Part shown: piece by piece, positions 1 through 11,403 of the stretch | How positions within the stretch are numbered: position 1 is the stretch's first letter | How the letters are laid out: every line of letters begins with the position of its first letter | Origin: Epithemia pelagica | Taxonomy: Eukaryota; Bacillariophyta; Bacillariophyceae; Surirellales; Surirellaceae | Assembly (NCBI GenBank): GCA_946965045.2 | Contig: OX337228.1 | Span: forward strand, 434,001-498,000 | Length of the DNA: 64,000 bases | Reading direction: 5' to 3' | Notes under the pieces: generated by a model | Database searches by the model: none | Seen by the model: the letters and a program-made list of their open reading frames with translations, nothing else | What the model was told of the DNA's origin: nothing | Position numbers and translations under genes: made by a program

Positions 1-232
1 AAAGCAGAGTGTTTGTTTTTGTTGGGTTCGACCATCATCATGAGCACCTCTTCTGTCCCTATTGTCACACAGTACAGCCAAGCCTCTCAACAACAAACTC
101 AATCTGATGCAGGTGGTGGTGTTTCCAGAGGTGTTGCTAGTGGTGATGTAGCCGGGAAAGCCCAGCTTGTAGAAGAAAATGATCCACGCGTCGCTCCAAA
201 CTCAAATTTCCATCGTCTACCTGACTTCAAAC
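1..232 (+). pseudogene. 5' fragment of the Harbinger-associated accessory ORF
   Basis: Bases 1-232 match 14161-14392, including the ATG (position 40 here, 14200 there) and the first 60-odd codons of the 544-aa accessory protein. The match stops abruptly at the sequence AAC near 230-232, where the window continues with sequence found at 49977 onward. The fragment is therefore a truncated copy joined to the left segmental duplication, with a 3-base microhomology at the junction. It lies just upstream of the ATG of the duplicated host gene at 255, in a different frame, so it does not form an in-frame fusion. It may supply promoter sequence to that gene (inference). The fragment may extend left of the window. 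Confidence 0.85.
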
Positions 233-254
233 ACGGCCATCGTCTCCCAAGAAA

Positions 255-3200
255 ATGTCCGTCCAACGATGTGCTCACTTGTACTTGGCCGCAGCGGCCC
301 AACGGAACAACAAAGGAGGGGGGTACCAAACAAACCCAAAACAAAATAGAACCCATCCAAATGCATATATTTTAGAGTGGGTATCACCAAACTTGCTGTA
401 GAACCATGATAAAACGTTCAGGCTGAAAAAGTAGTGGATTCTCACTGGTTGCGTGTCGTATCACTCAGTTCCTTACTTCAAAGTCCCAACTTGGTTCTAC
501 GCATCCTGAGAGTCACCAGGTACATTTCGGTGGCAGCCTTGGAACAAGAACAACCACAACCGCAAACACAGAACAAAACCACCACCAATAATACAAAAGA
601 TACTCATCATGTGCGGGTCTTGAACTTTGTGGCCGAAATTGTGGAATGTGCCTTCCACAATCGAGGTGCCGACCGAATTTCGGGAAAGGTCCAACGCTTT
701 GTGCGACAAACGGGTTTGCCACATGCCGCTGTGCAACGAATTGCCCGTGTCGTGTTTCAAGCCATGGCCTATGAAAACATGTTGGCCTTTGAAGTCGGCA
801 ACAATACCTTGCTCATTCGGGATTTACAACAAGCCGGTGCGTCTCCACCCCATTCCTGGTTCGGACCCAGTCCCCATATCGGTCAAGACCGGTGTATTTT
901 GAATACGCAGAAAATTGTGCAAATGGTCCTGGATATTGTGGAACCCAACCAAAAGCTCATTGGGAGACCGGGCTTTTGGGGCATTGAATTTGACGAACTC
1001 CGTCGTCCGGCCACGGGCATTCGGGGAGATTTGGACGAAACCTTGGCGGGAAAAATTCTACCCGAAGTGATTGCCATTGCGTGGGCCGCTCCCTGGCACC
1101 AATTGCCGGAGGTCCCACAACTCCTCCCAGTCCTCCACATGCTGCATCAACAGGTCCGAACCCGTGGCCAGGACTGCACAGCGCCCGTTCCAGTCGCTCT
1201 CACGTTTGGTCTGCATGCCATGCTCACCGCCATTTTGGTCATTCAAGAAAATGGAGATTTAGCACGGTTGGCCTCGTACACCATACAATCCTACAACAAA
1301 CTCTTTTCGCAGTTGCAGCGGATACAGGAAGATCCTTCCAAATCTTCGTCATCATCGTCACCTGGAACACAGAATGCGCCCACCTTTTATGCCAATGTAC
1401 AACTGTTTGGCAATGTAGTTCATTTTGCCCAGCCAGTGTCTGCCACAAACTACGATACTCGACTAGCCTTTTTGGATCCTTCCGAAACGGAGCGACTGGC
1501 CTGTTGGAACCCGGTAGTGGGTGGAGAGTACCTGCTGTATGGAACCTACATGTGCTCCATCGCTCTTGGGTCCGCTACCATTGATTCCTTGGGACAACTT
1601 CGAATGACCCTCCACTTGTATCATGCAATGAAATCCCAACTGTCTCCATCACAGATGGATGAACTAAAAGTACCCTTTCTGGAGAATCTCGACCAGGTCT
1701 TTTCCAAGACCAAGGCAATCTGGGTAGCAGGACGTGCCCTAGTAGAAAAGGGTTCCTTTTCCAAACAGTTTTGGATGGCCTGGGGTATGAGCTCGACACA
1801 GGCATCCCAGCAGGCCTCTTCCGTATTGGGTGGTGACGAGCAGGAGCCTTTTGCTGCCTCTCTGCAACGACGTGCACAAATGAATAGCCGATTGCCGGAC
1901 CAAGGTCTCAGGTATGATGATGATGAGATATGCTGCGTTTTCCCTTTTTCCACTTTTCTGTGCTTTCTTGAGTGACATGTGTACATAGTATTGTAAAACA
2001 CTCACAGAAACCAACGGTACTTTCATTGGTTTACAGGACACTGGAAGAAATCAAGCCGGGACACTGGAAGAAATCAATCCGGAAGACTTTTGTTCGTCGT
2101 ACCGTCGACTTGTGTTGCGCGATTGGACGCCAGACGATACTCTAGACGGTGAAGACGACGTCGTGGCGTACTCGGTTCCCCACAAAACGTCCAACGAAGA
2201 ACGAAAAAATCTGGCCACCACCGAACAAATTATAGTCCAGATCAACACGTTGCGAGATAGCATGGATGAGGATGAAGATTACGTACTCCCCATCAATTTC
2301 CCAGTTGTGAGCGGTATTTTACTAGAGTTTCTCCATGTACTTGGAGAAGGCATGGTATGTTTGGTTTTTCCTCCCTCGTATTCTCAATGCGTTTGAATTC
2401 GTGGCAATCGTAGTCTCACTTCTTTTTTCGTTCATGGGTGGGATCATGGATACGGCTTGTAAAGGGATGGAACAGGATTATCTCACAAGCATTGCGAGGA
2501 GCACCAGACGAGGTACGCATGGGAAGGACCATGGGAGGTCGCAAAATGGAACCAGGAGGCTTTTTGGCGTCCGATTTGAATTTTACAATGCAAGGACTCT
2601 CCCATTTCGTCGGTATGTTTCTTGCAACATTGGATCAACCTGATGGAGATGGGGGTGGGGATATGGTCGAACGTACCGCCGGGATCATGAAGGAATTCTT
2701 TGGTTCTTTGCCCAAGGATCGTTTCTCGTTCTTTGTGGACAGCAGCACCGAACCCCCTCGTCGTGGTGAGGTTCGACGAAATCCGTTGGAAGGAACATAT
2801 CATAGCATGCGCTCTGGTAGATCCATGCAATATCCTTTGCAAGCATTCATGCATCTCAAGTACAGCAAGAAGCGAAAAGCAGTCGCGCGTTTGATCAAGC
2901 CGGGTAAATATACTCCCTACCTACCATCCGAGGACGGAGACTACGCCGAATCCCCCTATGTGAAAGAAGGTAGTAAGCTGCCCCGAGAGCCAACCACTGG
3001 CAAATTTCGCCATATTGCCAGCTACCACAGCATGGACGAACTCATAGATCTGGGATGGGATGGAGCCATGTACGTTTCGAGTCAAGGACAACGACACGGA
3101 TTATCGGGTCGCTATGTCCCATTCATTGTGGGCTACGATTCCGATTCCGGTGACGAATACGAACCAATCAATGTGCGTGCGGGGGAACGAGCGGGTATCA

Positions 3201-3295
3201 TTGGACTCCCCCGCTCCGAGGTTGGATCGTACATGGCTGTACCTGACTTTGGCTCACGCAGCTGCAAGATGGTCAAGCTCAATAACGGTCATTGA
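255..3295 (+). pseudogene. Duplicated host gene of unknown function, copy A (frameshifted)
   Basis: Proposed model: exons 255-380, 422-1911, 2037-2354 and 2465-3295, with GT-AG introns of 41, 125 and 110 bp. Without its lesion the protein would be about 913 aa. The start is the ATG at 255, which opens with MSVQRCAHLYLA and continues across the short first intron in phase 0. Intron 1 is the least certain part of the model. The second exon has a spacing pattern (an FGLHAMLTAIL helix, then an NPVVGGEYLL segment ending in LHLYHAMK) that reminds me of DUF6604-type proteins; this is a weak, unverified resemblance. The last exon is rich in basic and Gly/Asp segments with no recognised domain. Exon 3 begins with a 23-bp near-perfect tandem duplication (about 2037-2081) absent from copy B. 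It shifts the frame and reaches a TAG soon after. No signal peptide or membrane segment is evident. Confidence 0.75.
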
Positions 3296-3561
3296 TGGAT
3301 GAGAGTCGTGATCGCTCGACCCTCTCTCAGTGCAACATAAAAGTACATGCAAATCATCTAGGTAGATAGCCTGAATCAACTCCCCCCTGATATTCGATTT
3401 TAGTTATACTAAAAGGATTCACATGTTATTTCAATAGGTAGTATTGTCATGCAGCAAACACTTGAATTTTCGAGAACATAATGATTAGGAGTAGGTGGTG
3501 CCATACCCATGTAAAATAGCACGGTACAAAAATTGTGATCTTTGGGAATTAGGAGGAATTA

Positions 3562-4661
3562 TACCCCCAAGCAGGGGCGAGAATCTGGTCGCACAAAAAG
3601 AAGAATCTGTATTCTCACCCCCAAGGCGCGACGGAAAGTCCCCGAGGTTGATACAAAACTCCCAACACCGCACATACATTCATCGCGGTGGTGGAGGTGC
3701 AGTGGTTGATTACGAAGTCTGTAATGTCGACGTCCTCTCCCAAACGAACTCGAAGGTCTCAATAGGCTGTGAGGGAAGCCTTCGGCACCCGCAGTGCCTC
3801 CGCACTGCCTTATACAACGCAGAACCCAGATGATAACAGAGCCATCGCCAAAACTACAACTGCACCTCATGCTCAAGAAGCCAACACCAACCCTGCATCC
3901 ACCGGCAACACGGCCTCGTCGGTTGCTCCGTTGCGCTCTGCTCCCTCTGCTCGTCCGTATGAAACTCCACAAGTCTGCCGTACTCAGGCAGCAAGCAACG
4001 AACAAGCATCCAACAGGTCTGAACCATCCTCAACAAGAGCAATGGACAGTTTGATCTCGTTGCTTCCAGATCACCGCGAGTGCACAAGATGCGTAGACGT
4101 AATCCCCAAGAACAAGAGTACGATTCTGATCCTTCAAGAATCTCGTAGGTGGAGTAGAACATGTGGTGTCTACTGTCGACTTATACTGGAATCTACATCT
4201 AGGAGTATGTGCTTGCGCTTTCTATAGGAGTAGTTGCCCTTTGTCGCAGAAAGCATCATGGCCATTGGAAAGGGATTCGGGAAAGTTTCTGGGTACAGGA
4301 AGAGGTCGATGCCGGGTGTTCTCGGTCACCTCTTGCCTTGGGTTTCTTGTGGTGGACATGTTGCTTTTATTACGGTGGTGGGAAGGTACGAGAGGGCGGT
4401 TGGGAGGCAAAAACGACGTGGTATGACGTCCTTGGATGTCAGGACAGGGTAATGAAACAATTCGGTGTGTTTTACAACGTTCAGGAGGCATGCACCAACG
4501 CTCACAAGTTTGGCTCCCTGTTGAATGTGTTGAGGTGCAATGGCTTTTGTATCAACCTCGGGAAATCGCTGATTTTGGACGTCGCGCCTTGGGGGTGAGA
4601 AGGAGAATCACGGAAATGATTGACGGACAGACTGTAAAAATCTCACCCCCGCTGGGGGGTA
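3562..4661. mobile_element. Non-autonomous MULE-like element in the gypsy LTR
   Basis: The element begins TACCCCCAAGCAGGGG and ends with the inverse of TACCCCCCAGCGGGGG. It is bounded by a perfect 10-bp direct repeat GGAGGAATTA (3552-3561 and 4662-4671). The matching site in copy B (near 59420) has the single uninterrupted sequence, so the empty site is present in the same window. A second inner inverted repeat, CTCACCCCCAAGGCGCGAC, lies at about 3615-3633 with its partner at about 4583-4601, so each end can fold into its own hairpin. A 10-bp duplication fits the Mutator superfamily (9-11 bp). No transposase is encoded. Short open frames inside have no recognisable domain. Confidence 0.88.
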
Positions 4662-4903
4662 GGAGGAATTAGGGGGAATGAGGAATCCACAGTGCCACGT
4701 GCGACGAGAAATGACTGGAGGAGGAACAGCCAAATGGTGGGAGATTCATGTCGCAGTGTCAAGAACGCGAACCGGGAATGGAACGTGACGACACGTATGG
4801 CGGGATCCATATAGGGGTACCGCACTCTACCTCTCCCTGGTCGGACCTAGGGAGTTCGAGCGGGACAAAAATGGGAAAGCTTGGAGGCCAGCATTAAAAC
4901 CCA

Positions 4904-7900
4904 TTATTTATTCACGAAATGGAACAAGACGACGAATGTAGTGACGTGGGGACCACGTTGGATAGTCACAGTGCCATTGGAATGGACTTGTGTAATCCGA
5001 AAGGGATTGGGGCTTGTGCGGAGCTCAAGCTTGTCTGGATTCGTGGCGCGAAGCAACACACGATCGTTGACCACGTAGTCGTGAAAGACACGAGAGCGAT
5101 TTGCGAGACGAGCGCGTTCATCGACAATCTGTTGTCGTTTCAGACGGACTGTTTCCATGTCCGCGATAATAGGGATGTCGAACAGCATGTCGCGATGGAA
5201 CGCAAGGCTGCCGGGAGAATATTTCAAGGCGCCATGAATGGCAGTGCGAGTGGAATACGCAGCGGTCTGCAGAGCAGTATCCACAGCAAGTGCAGCATTC
5301 TGCGCATCTTGTGGTGGTTCATAGTTGGTGATCACACGAAGAGTGTTTCCAACAGTCAGATGTAACTGCTCGCAAAGAGCATTTGATTGAGGATTCTTGG
5401 CCGTCAATGGTACTGGCTTGATGCCATGATTGCAAAGAACTTGCGAGAACGCATGTCCAATAAATTCACCGCCTTGATCAAAAAGGCAACGAACGGGACG
5501 AGGATAGCGTGAGAGCCACGCGTTTTCCAATTGAAGACCCACATGACGTGCCGTCTTATCATGGATGCGAATGAGCTCGCAGAAATTAGTGACATTGTCA
5601 ATAATAGTCAAGGCTTGAAATGTTAATTTCTGCCCATGAACGGTGACGTTCCACGGTCCAATGAGGTCGACAGAGATGTCAGCCCATGGATTGCCTCGGA
5701 CCTCGCGTGGAGGGAGTTCACCGTAATGGCGATGTATGACTTTAGAGCGTTGGCAGGTAGCACAACTCGACCCGGCTTGTTCACAATACAGGCCCAAGTC
5801 AGGATGACTCATGTGTATAGAAATCGTCTCATGAAGACGTGTAGACCCCAAGTGAATGAGGGACAGGTGATACCAATTAACGGTGTGGGCCAAGAGGCTG
5901 TCTGGGATGCGAATACGCCATGCGGCATTAGAATTCTGACGATAACAAATCAAGTTGTATTGCGGATTTTCCGTAGGAAAAGGCTGGAGATGAAATCTCT
6001 GGGGTTGTTCGGTCAACTTGGCCACAAGAGTGGCATCGTTCTGTTGACGGTGATGAATCGTCGCGTAGTCGACAGGCAAGGGTTGATTTGCGGTAATGGG
6101 AGGATGATTGAGGTAGACATCGATCAAATCCTCATCCATAAAGATGGGAGATTCGAAAGCGTCGGGATCACGCGAGTGATGAGAGCGGGGGTCATCATTA
6201 GGGCCATGAGGCACTTGCAACACTGAGTGTTGTCCGCTATGATCATAGAGCGATCATGGATGCGGCGAGGCATCCGTAGAGGAGGTCGACGACGGAGAGA
6301 CACTCTTCTCCTCCTCTTCAGAGAGAGGGAGATGCGACAAGGCGTCGGCGATGACATTGTCCTGGCCAGGGACGTAATGAAAAATCGGATTGTACTCCTC
6401 GAGGAACAACCGCCAACGGAGGACCCGTCGCAAGTTGAGGGTAGCATAGGTAAGATTCTTATGGTCCGTATGGACATGCAGTTTGGCACAGCCGAGAAGC
6501 ATGGAGCGGAACTCTTTAAGGGTTTCGACAATGGAGAGCAACTCCTTTTCCATAGTAGTTTAGTTGCGTTGAGCAGGGTTCAACTTGCGAGAGTAATATG
6601 CAACGGGAACGTCTTGTTGCATGATTACAGCGCCAAGCTGGTAATCAAAGGCGTCCACATAGACATGGAAGGGAAGGTTATGGTCGGGATACCGAAGAAA
6701 GGCATCATGTGCGAGCATGGACTTGGCTTGTTCGAAAGCACGTTGACATTGCGGGGACCAAACGCAGAGATTTTCTTTTTCCAGGGTTTGATCCCAGTGG
6801 GTGTAAGCCAATGGCCGAGCCATTCCGTTTCTTTAACGGCCCATTCACACTTGGAAGGGTTAATGGAGAAGTTCTTTTCTTGAAGAAGTTGGAGAACTTT
6901 GGACAGGATGTCCACATGTTCTTCCCAAGAATTGGAGAAGATGCCAATGTCGTCGATATAGACTTCGACATGGTCGCTGAAGTCACTGAGGACGTCTTCC
7001 ATTATCTCTTGACAAAAGTCAGGAGATTGTTTGACACCCATCGGCAGACGACGGTAACGGAATTTGCCAAAAGGCGTAGTAATGACGCAAAGATTGCTCG
7101 ATTCCTCATCGAGGCGGAATGTGTAAAAACACATGGAGATGTCCAACTGGGTAAAATATTTGTAGCCTTCCTGTTTACGAAGCATATCCTTGATACGAGG
7201 AAAGGGGTAGACCCGACGGTAGAGTTGGGCGTTCAAAGAACGAAAGTCCGAAATCATTCGGATGCGGCCATCCTTTTTAGGAATGGCAAAGTGAGGAGCA
7301 GCCCATTTGGTGGAACCGACGCGCTCAAGGATGCCGATGTCGACGAAGCGCCACAGCTCCTTTGTAAAGGTATCGTGTATGTTTCGAGGGACCGAGAAAT
7401 GGCGATGATGGACAGGCTGGGCATCAGGCTTGAGATGTAGATGGAGCGTTCGATCCGGGTATTCACGGAGCTCACCATCAAAAATCTTGCCACAGTCTTG
7501 CCAAATGGCAAGAAGATCTTGCTTTTGGTCATCGGTAAGATGGTCTTGTTTATTGATCAACTCTTGTAGATCCGTAGGAACCTAGGTGGAATCCAAGAGG
7601 AATTGATCACCAATAATGGGATCGTCGGCAAAGATGTCGATGAAATGAGACATCAATGTCTGGTTGGTAGCGAATGAATCGCGATGGCGCATGGCGACAT
7701 CGACTGAGTCCCAAGTTGTGAGACCAGTGTTGAAATTGAGCACAATGCCCAAGCGACGCAAGAGATCGCGGCCACTAATGATATCGCAACGACAATTGGG
7801 GGCATCAAAGATGTCGGCCCAAAGGGGGTATGAAATGTGTTTGGTCCGAGAAAACTCGGGGAGAACCAAATCTCCGAGAAGAATCTCGGAGACGTGGTCG

Positions 7901-9845
7901 CGCGTACCCATGGTGGTATTGACAGACCGATTGGTTACACGTGGATGCATGCCGGGCTGAAGACAGCGCGCGTGCAGGATCGTCTTGTCGGCGCCTGAAT
8001 CGAGCAGGGCACGCAACGGGACGGTGTTCTCGACTCCACCAATGGACCGAGCCATCAAAATGGTGAGGGGAACGGACGGAGGCTCAGAGGGAGCGACCGA
8101 AAGGGGACTAGAGAAACTAGGAGCGTCAGAGACAGAACTAGATGAGTAGACATCTTCATAGTGATCTAGGTTAGATAAAAAACCATTATTGGGATCAACG
8201 ATGTCAGCGATGACAGCATCCGTAGGATTTGGGCATTCCTTAAGACATGGGGAAGCGTTGGTTTTCGGCGTTGCCTCCAGGGGAGGACAAGTCGTAGATG
8301 TGGGCGATATCCATGTTACGCCCGTAGATCTTGAACAATTGTTGGCGGACCTTGAGGATTGGGGCCTGAGGATGGCATTCTCGGCCGGCATAGCCTGTGG
8401 AAGGCCAGTCTGGATGTGACATTGCTGAGCAAAAAGAACATCAAGATGATGAGAGACATCCGGAGAGGATGAAGCAAAAAAGGAAGAAGAACACATACCG
8501 GGGACCGTTCGATCGGCATTGCGGAGACTAACCAATCACGAAAATTGGCTAGATGACGTTGACGAGCACGATAAGCCGCGTCTTGCACAGAAGGCAACGG
8601 CTCAGCCAACGACGGATCAACCGGTGGATTGTCGTCTGTGTTGGTGCCTTCAGAGGCATGCTGGTCGGAGCCAGATCCAGAACGACGGGGAACAGCGCCC
8701 CAACTGGAACCAGTAGGGCGAGATTCTCCAGATGAGGGAGTTCCCTGGCCACGAGAGCCTTGACCATTACGGCCTTGGTTCTGAGAACCATTGTTGGGCT
8801 GAGACCCAGTAGGGGTGCGAAGACCAGACCCGGTACGGGCAAGAAAGGCGTTGAAATGCTCTTGGTTAAAATTGGAGGATTTAGGGTTGTAGATGCAGTT
8901 GGCCCAAGTATGATTTGCGTGCGAAGAAATCGTGTCCTTGTAAGGACAGGCATCGCCGTCATTGACTGGACGATCACCGGACGCTTGGCGTTCACCATTG
9001 GTGTGGCGATTGCCGCCGCGGAGACCGCCACGACCACCATTAGAGGAGCGGAAATGCTTGGAGGAAGAACCACGAGAAGTGGAATCATCGCGAGGATTGC
9101 GGGACTTGGCCTGCGACTGTGTATTGGCAGCCATCTTTTCTTGAGAGGCCCGTTGATAGCCACGCATTGCTTGAAGGAGGTCGGTGACATTGAAATGATT
9201 CACCAGATCTGCAACCAAGGGATTGGCCGTCTTGAAGTCGTTGCGCCAAGCAACCGGGGAGCCAAGATAGAAGGCTTGCTTCAGCTCATCGTCGGTGAGA
9301 GCCTGAACAGCGTTGTCGTTAGACAAATAACGGAGACCGTTCGAAATCTTTTGGAGGGTGTGATAATGAATATCAACGGTCATGTCAGGTGGCTTGCGAG
9401 GACCGCAAAGGAGGTGTGCCCGGAAGGCGTTGACTTCGGAAACAGTCAACTTGGGTTCGAAGATTGTAGCAATCAACTGTTTAAAACACGCTTCATCAAG
9501 GTCAGCGCCATCAGGCAGGGCCTGAAATGCAACATGGAACTTGTCCGCAATGAGACTTGTGGTAACAACACGAGGAAAGTAGGTGCAACAGGCAGCAAAG
9601 GGCTCTGGATGACCGGAGATCTTGACCTTGTCAACAAAATGGAGGACCCAAAGGAAGAGATTCGAGGGCTCTTCATCCACGCCATCTCGAAATGGCATGA
9701 GACGGACATAGTACTTGTCATCGTTGTCGTCTTTCATCTTGAGGGTGGAAAGAGCAGAGGAAGAATCTGAAGCCGAGGCTTGATCAAAGCGCTTTTGGAA
9801 GCGTTGAACATCCGCAATGGAGACGAGGGAAGATCCTGTGCTCAT
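4904..9845 (-). pseudogene. Gypsy gag-pol, copy A (disrupted)
   Basis: Gag starts at the ATG at 9845 (MSTGSSLVSIADVQ) and includes a Cys/His segment (CPYKD...HANH...NC, about 8895-8955) followed by a Gly/Asn/Ser-rich tail. Protease follows with a normal ALLDSGADKT motif (about 7985-8015). RT has the YIDD active site and RNase H the VYVDAFD motif. The integrase region (4904-6223) has an H-H-C-C finger, Asp in DISVDLIGP, Asp in CLFDQGGEF and Glu in NALCEQLH, so the integrase core is complete here. Lesions: a 1-nt frameshift near 8527 relative to copy B, a TAG at 7582-7584 where copy B has Tyr, a 139-bp deletion at 6764/6765 downstream of the RT active site, and a TGA at 6254-6256 between RNase H and integrase that copy B shares. 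Confidence 0.88.
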
Positions 9846-9972
9846 GATGAGACTGCAAAGAAAGGGAAGAAAAGGAATCAAAGGATGATGAGATCAACGA
9901 GGATCGGTCAAAGAACGGTAAGTGGTTATGGTGAAAGAGTGCTGGGGGAAGTTTTCGAACTTCTGATCAGAG

Positions 9973-10188
9973 TGCCATACCCATGTAAAATAGCATGGTA
10001 TAGAAATTGTGATCTTTAGGAATTAGGAGGAATTAGGGGGAATGAGGAATCCACAGTGCCACGTGCGACGAGAAATGACTGGAGGAGGAACAGCCAAATG
10101 GTGGGAGATTCATGTCGCAGTGTCAAGAACGCGAACCGGGAATGGAACGTGACGACACGTATGGCGGGATCCATATAGGGGTACCGCA
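9973..10188 (-). repeat. 5' LTR of gypsy copy A
   Basis: This 216-bp LTR matches 3499-3561 plus 4672-4824 once the 1.1-kb insertion and one copy of its target duplication are removed. It also matches 59374-59589 in copy B. Terminal bases are TG...CA. Confidence 0.85.
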
Positions 10189-10412
10189 GTAAGTAGTTAC
10201 TACAAGATGTTTCCGATAATTTTTGATAGGAGTAGAATCCGTTGCACAACTTATACTATATGGTAGAGTCGTCTCGATAAGGAGTACAGCTTCTCGTGTC
10301 TTGTGGTTGATTCACTTAACACACCGCAGACAAGACTCAGGTTCGGTCTTATGGGAGCGTGATACCATCTACCATCTCATATCATAATTTTTGCGCGCGT
10401 GTCCTGACATGG

Positions 10413-10495
10413 CAGCGTGATAAGATGATGAAGATGAATATCATGCGCAAATTTTTGACGCATGTGATATTCATCCTTATCATCTTATCACGCTG
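10413..10495. repeat. Long near-perfect hairpin inside the MITE
   Basis: About 35-bp arms start CAGCGTGATAAGATGATG on the left and end CATCTTATCACGCTG on the right, around a short AT-rich loop. It may be the folded core of the outer MITE or a separate foldback element. Confidence 0.75.
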
Positions 10496-11036
10496 GAGAA
10501 TATCTTCCAGCTACCCAGAAGCTGAGGGTGAGTCATTAGTCGCACATGAGTCGAAGCACTACGTGCATTCGTATACTCACCCCCTTGGCGCGAGGTCCTT
10601 TTTTGGCGATTTCTCGATTCTGATTTCTGATACAAACCTCATTGCACCTCAACACAGTCACCACGGCCACCAACGAGTGAGGTTCATTTCACCACCCATC
10701 CTTGTTTCCAAGCTGATCCAAAGGTTACACCCAAGTCCGATACCCCTAACAACACCTTCTAGGTCATCTACTTGGCCAACACAAGGCATTTGAGTTTGTA
10801 TGGACACGTCCCATTCTACTATAGCTCCTCGGAATGGAAGTAGGATTTTCGTCTAATATAGCCTTATATTGCCCACGACGGCCGCGCTCTCATACGCGAG
10901 CAAGTGCGGAGCTAAACAAGCTAGTGCGGAGCAAAAAAAACAGTCCTGGGAAAAAAGTGTGACAGTTAATTAGGGGGGGGGACTCGGAGGTTATAGAAGC
11001 AAGCGACATCCCCTCCTGGTCGTGGGGGCACTTGTC

Positions 11037-11156
11037 GGGGCTATTGACTCCTCGGCGGGCAATAGCTCCTCGTCGTGGACCGCCAAATCCGCTGACGCGG
11101 ATTTAGAAGGCGGTCCACTTCTCGGAGCTATTGCCCTTCTCGGAGTCAATAGCCCC
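11037..11156. repeat. Long GC-rich hairpin
   Basis: Arms of about 56 and 60 bases flank the loop TGAC. The left arm starts GGGGCTATTGACTCC and the right arm ends GGAGTCAATAGCCCC, with only a few mismatches and a 3-nt bulge. The design resembles the GC-rich folded unit repeated at 27838-28263. It could form a cruciform or a dsRNA-like transcript. Confidence 0.8.
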
Positions 11157-11403
11157 TCCTCGTGCCTCCCCACTCCGCGGAGCGGATGTAGAATTACTAC
11201 TACACTCGACACAAACCGCATCCAATCGAATAAGATGTCTGTCTACCCCGAAAACTTTTTCTTTTTCTGACTGGCATGGCAAGAAAGCCCGTCCGTGGCA
11301 ACTCCAAGCCTGTGAAGGTGTGCTCCATCGTCACCTTGCATCCCTCCAACCATCCTTCTCGTTCGGTCAATTAATATGAATCAATACTAAACGAATTTAT
11401 TTT

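Larger units (their letters stand above)
232..10188. repeat. Segmental duplication, left copy (A)
   Basis: This block is collinear with 49979-64000. It contains the same four-exon host gene, the same 200-bp 3' flank and the same minus-strand gypsy element. Copy A differs by a 1.1-kb MULE-like insertion in the gypsy LTR (3562-4661), lack of the Copia element in intron 3, a 139-bp deletion in the gypsy RT region and a 23-bp tandem duplication in exon 3. The right limit is uncertain because the partner runs off the window end. Confidence 0.9.
3499..10188 (-). mobile_element. Ty3/gypsy LTR retrotransposon, copy A (defective)
   Basis: 216-bp LTRs lie at 9973-10188 (5' in element orientation) and 3499-4824 (3', interrupted by a 1.1-kb insertion). 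They start TGCCATACC and end GGGTACCGCA. Next to the 3' LTR is a purine-rich tract on the minus strand (about 4825-4844), suitable as a polypurine primer. Internal order on the minus strand is gag, protease, RT, RNase H, integrase, which is the gypsy order. The flanks GTAGGTGG and GTAAGTAG are similar, but I cannot define a clean 5-bp target duplication. The same element sits in copy B, so it was present before the segmental duplication. Confidence 0.85.

Noticed and set aside
6227-7440. Plus-strand frames inside the gypsy pol region
   Set aside because: They are antisense shadows of RT and RNase H, whose motifs (YIDD, VYVDAFD) are on the minus strand.
3499-10196. An 8-bp gypsy target duplication (GTAGGTGG / GTAAGTAG)
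   Set aside because: The two flanks differ at two positions and the length is unusual for gypsy elements, so I did not call it.
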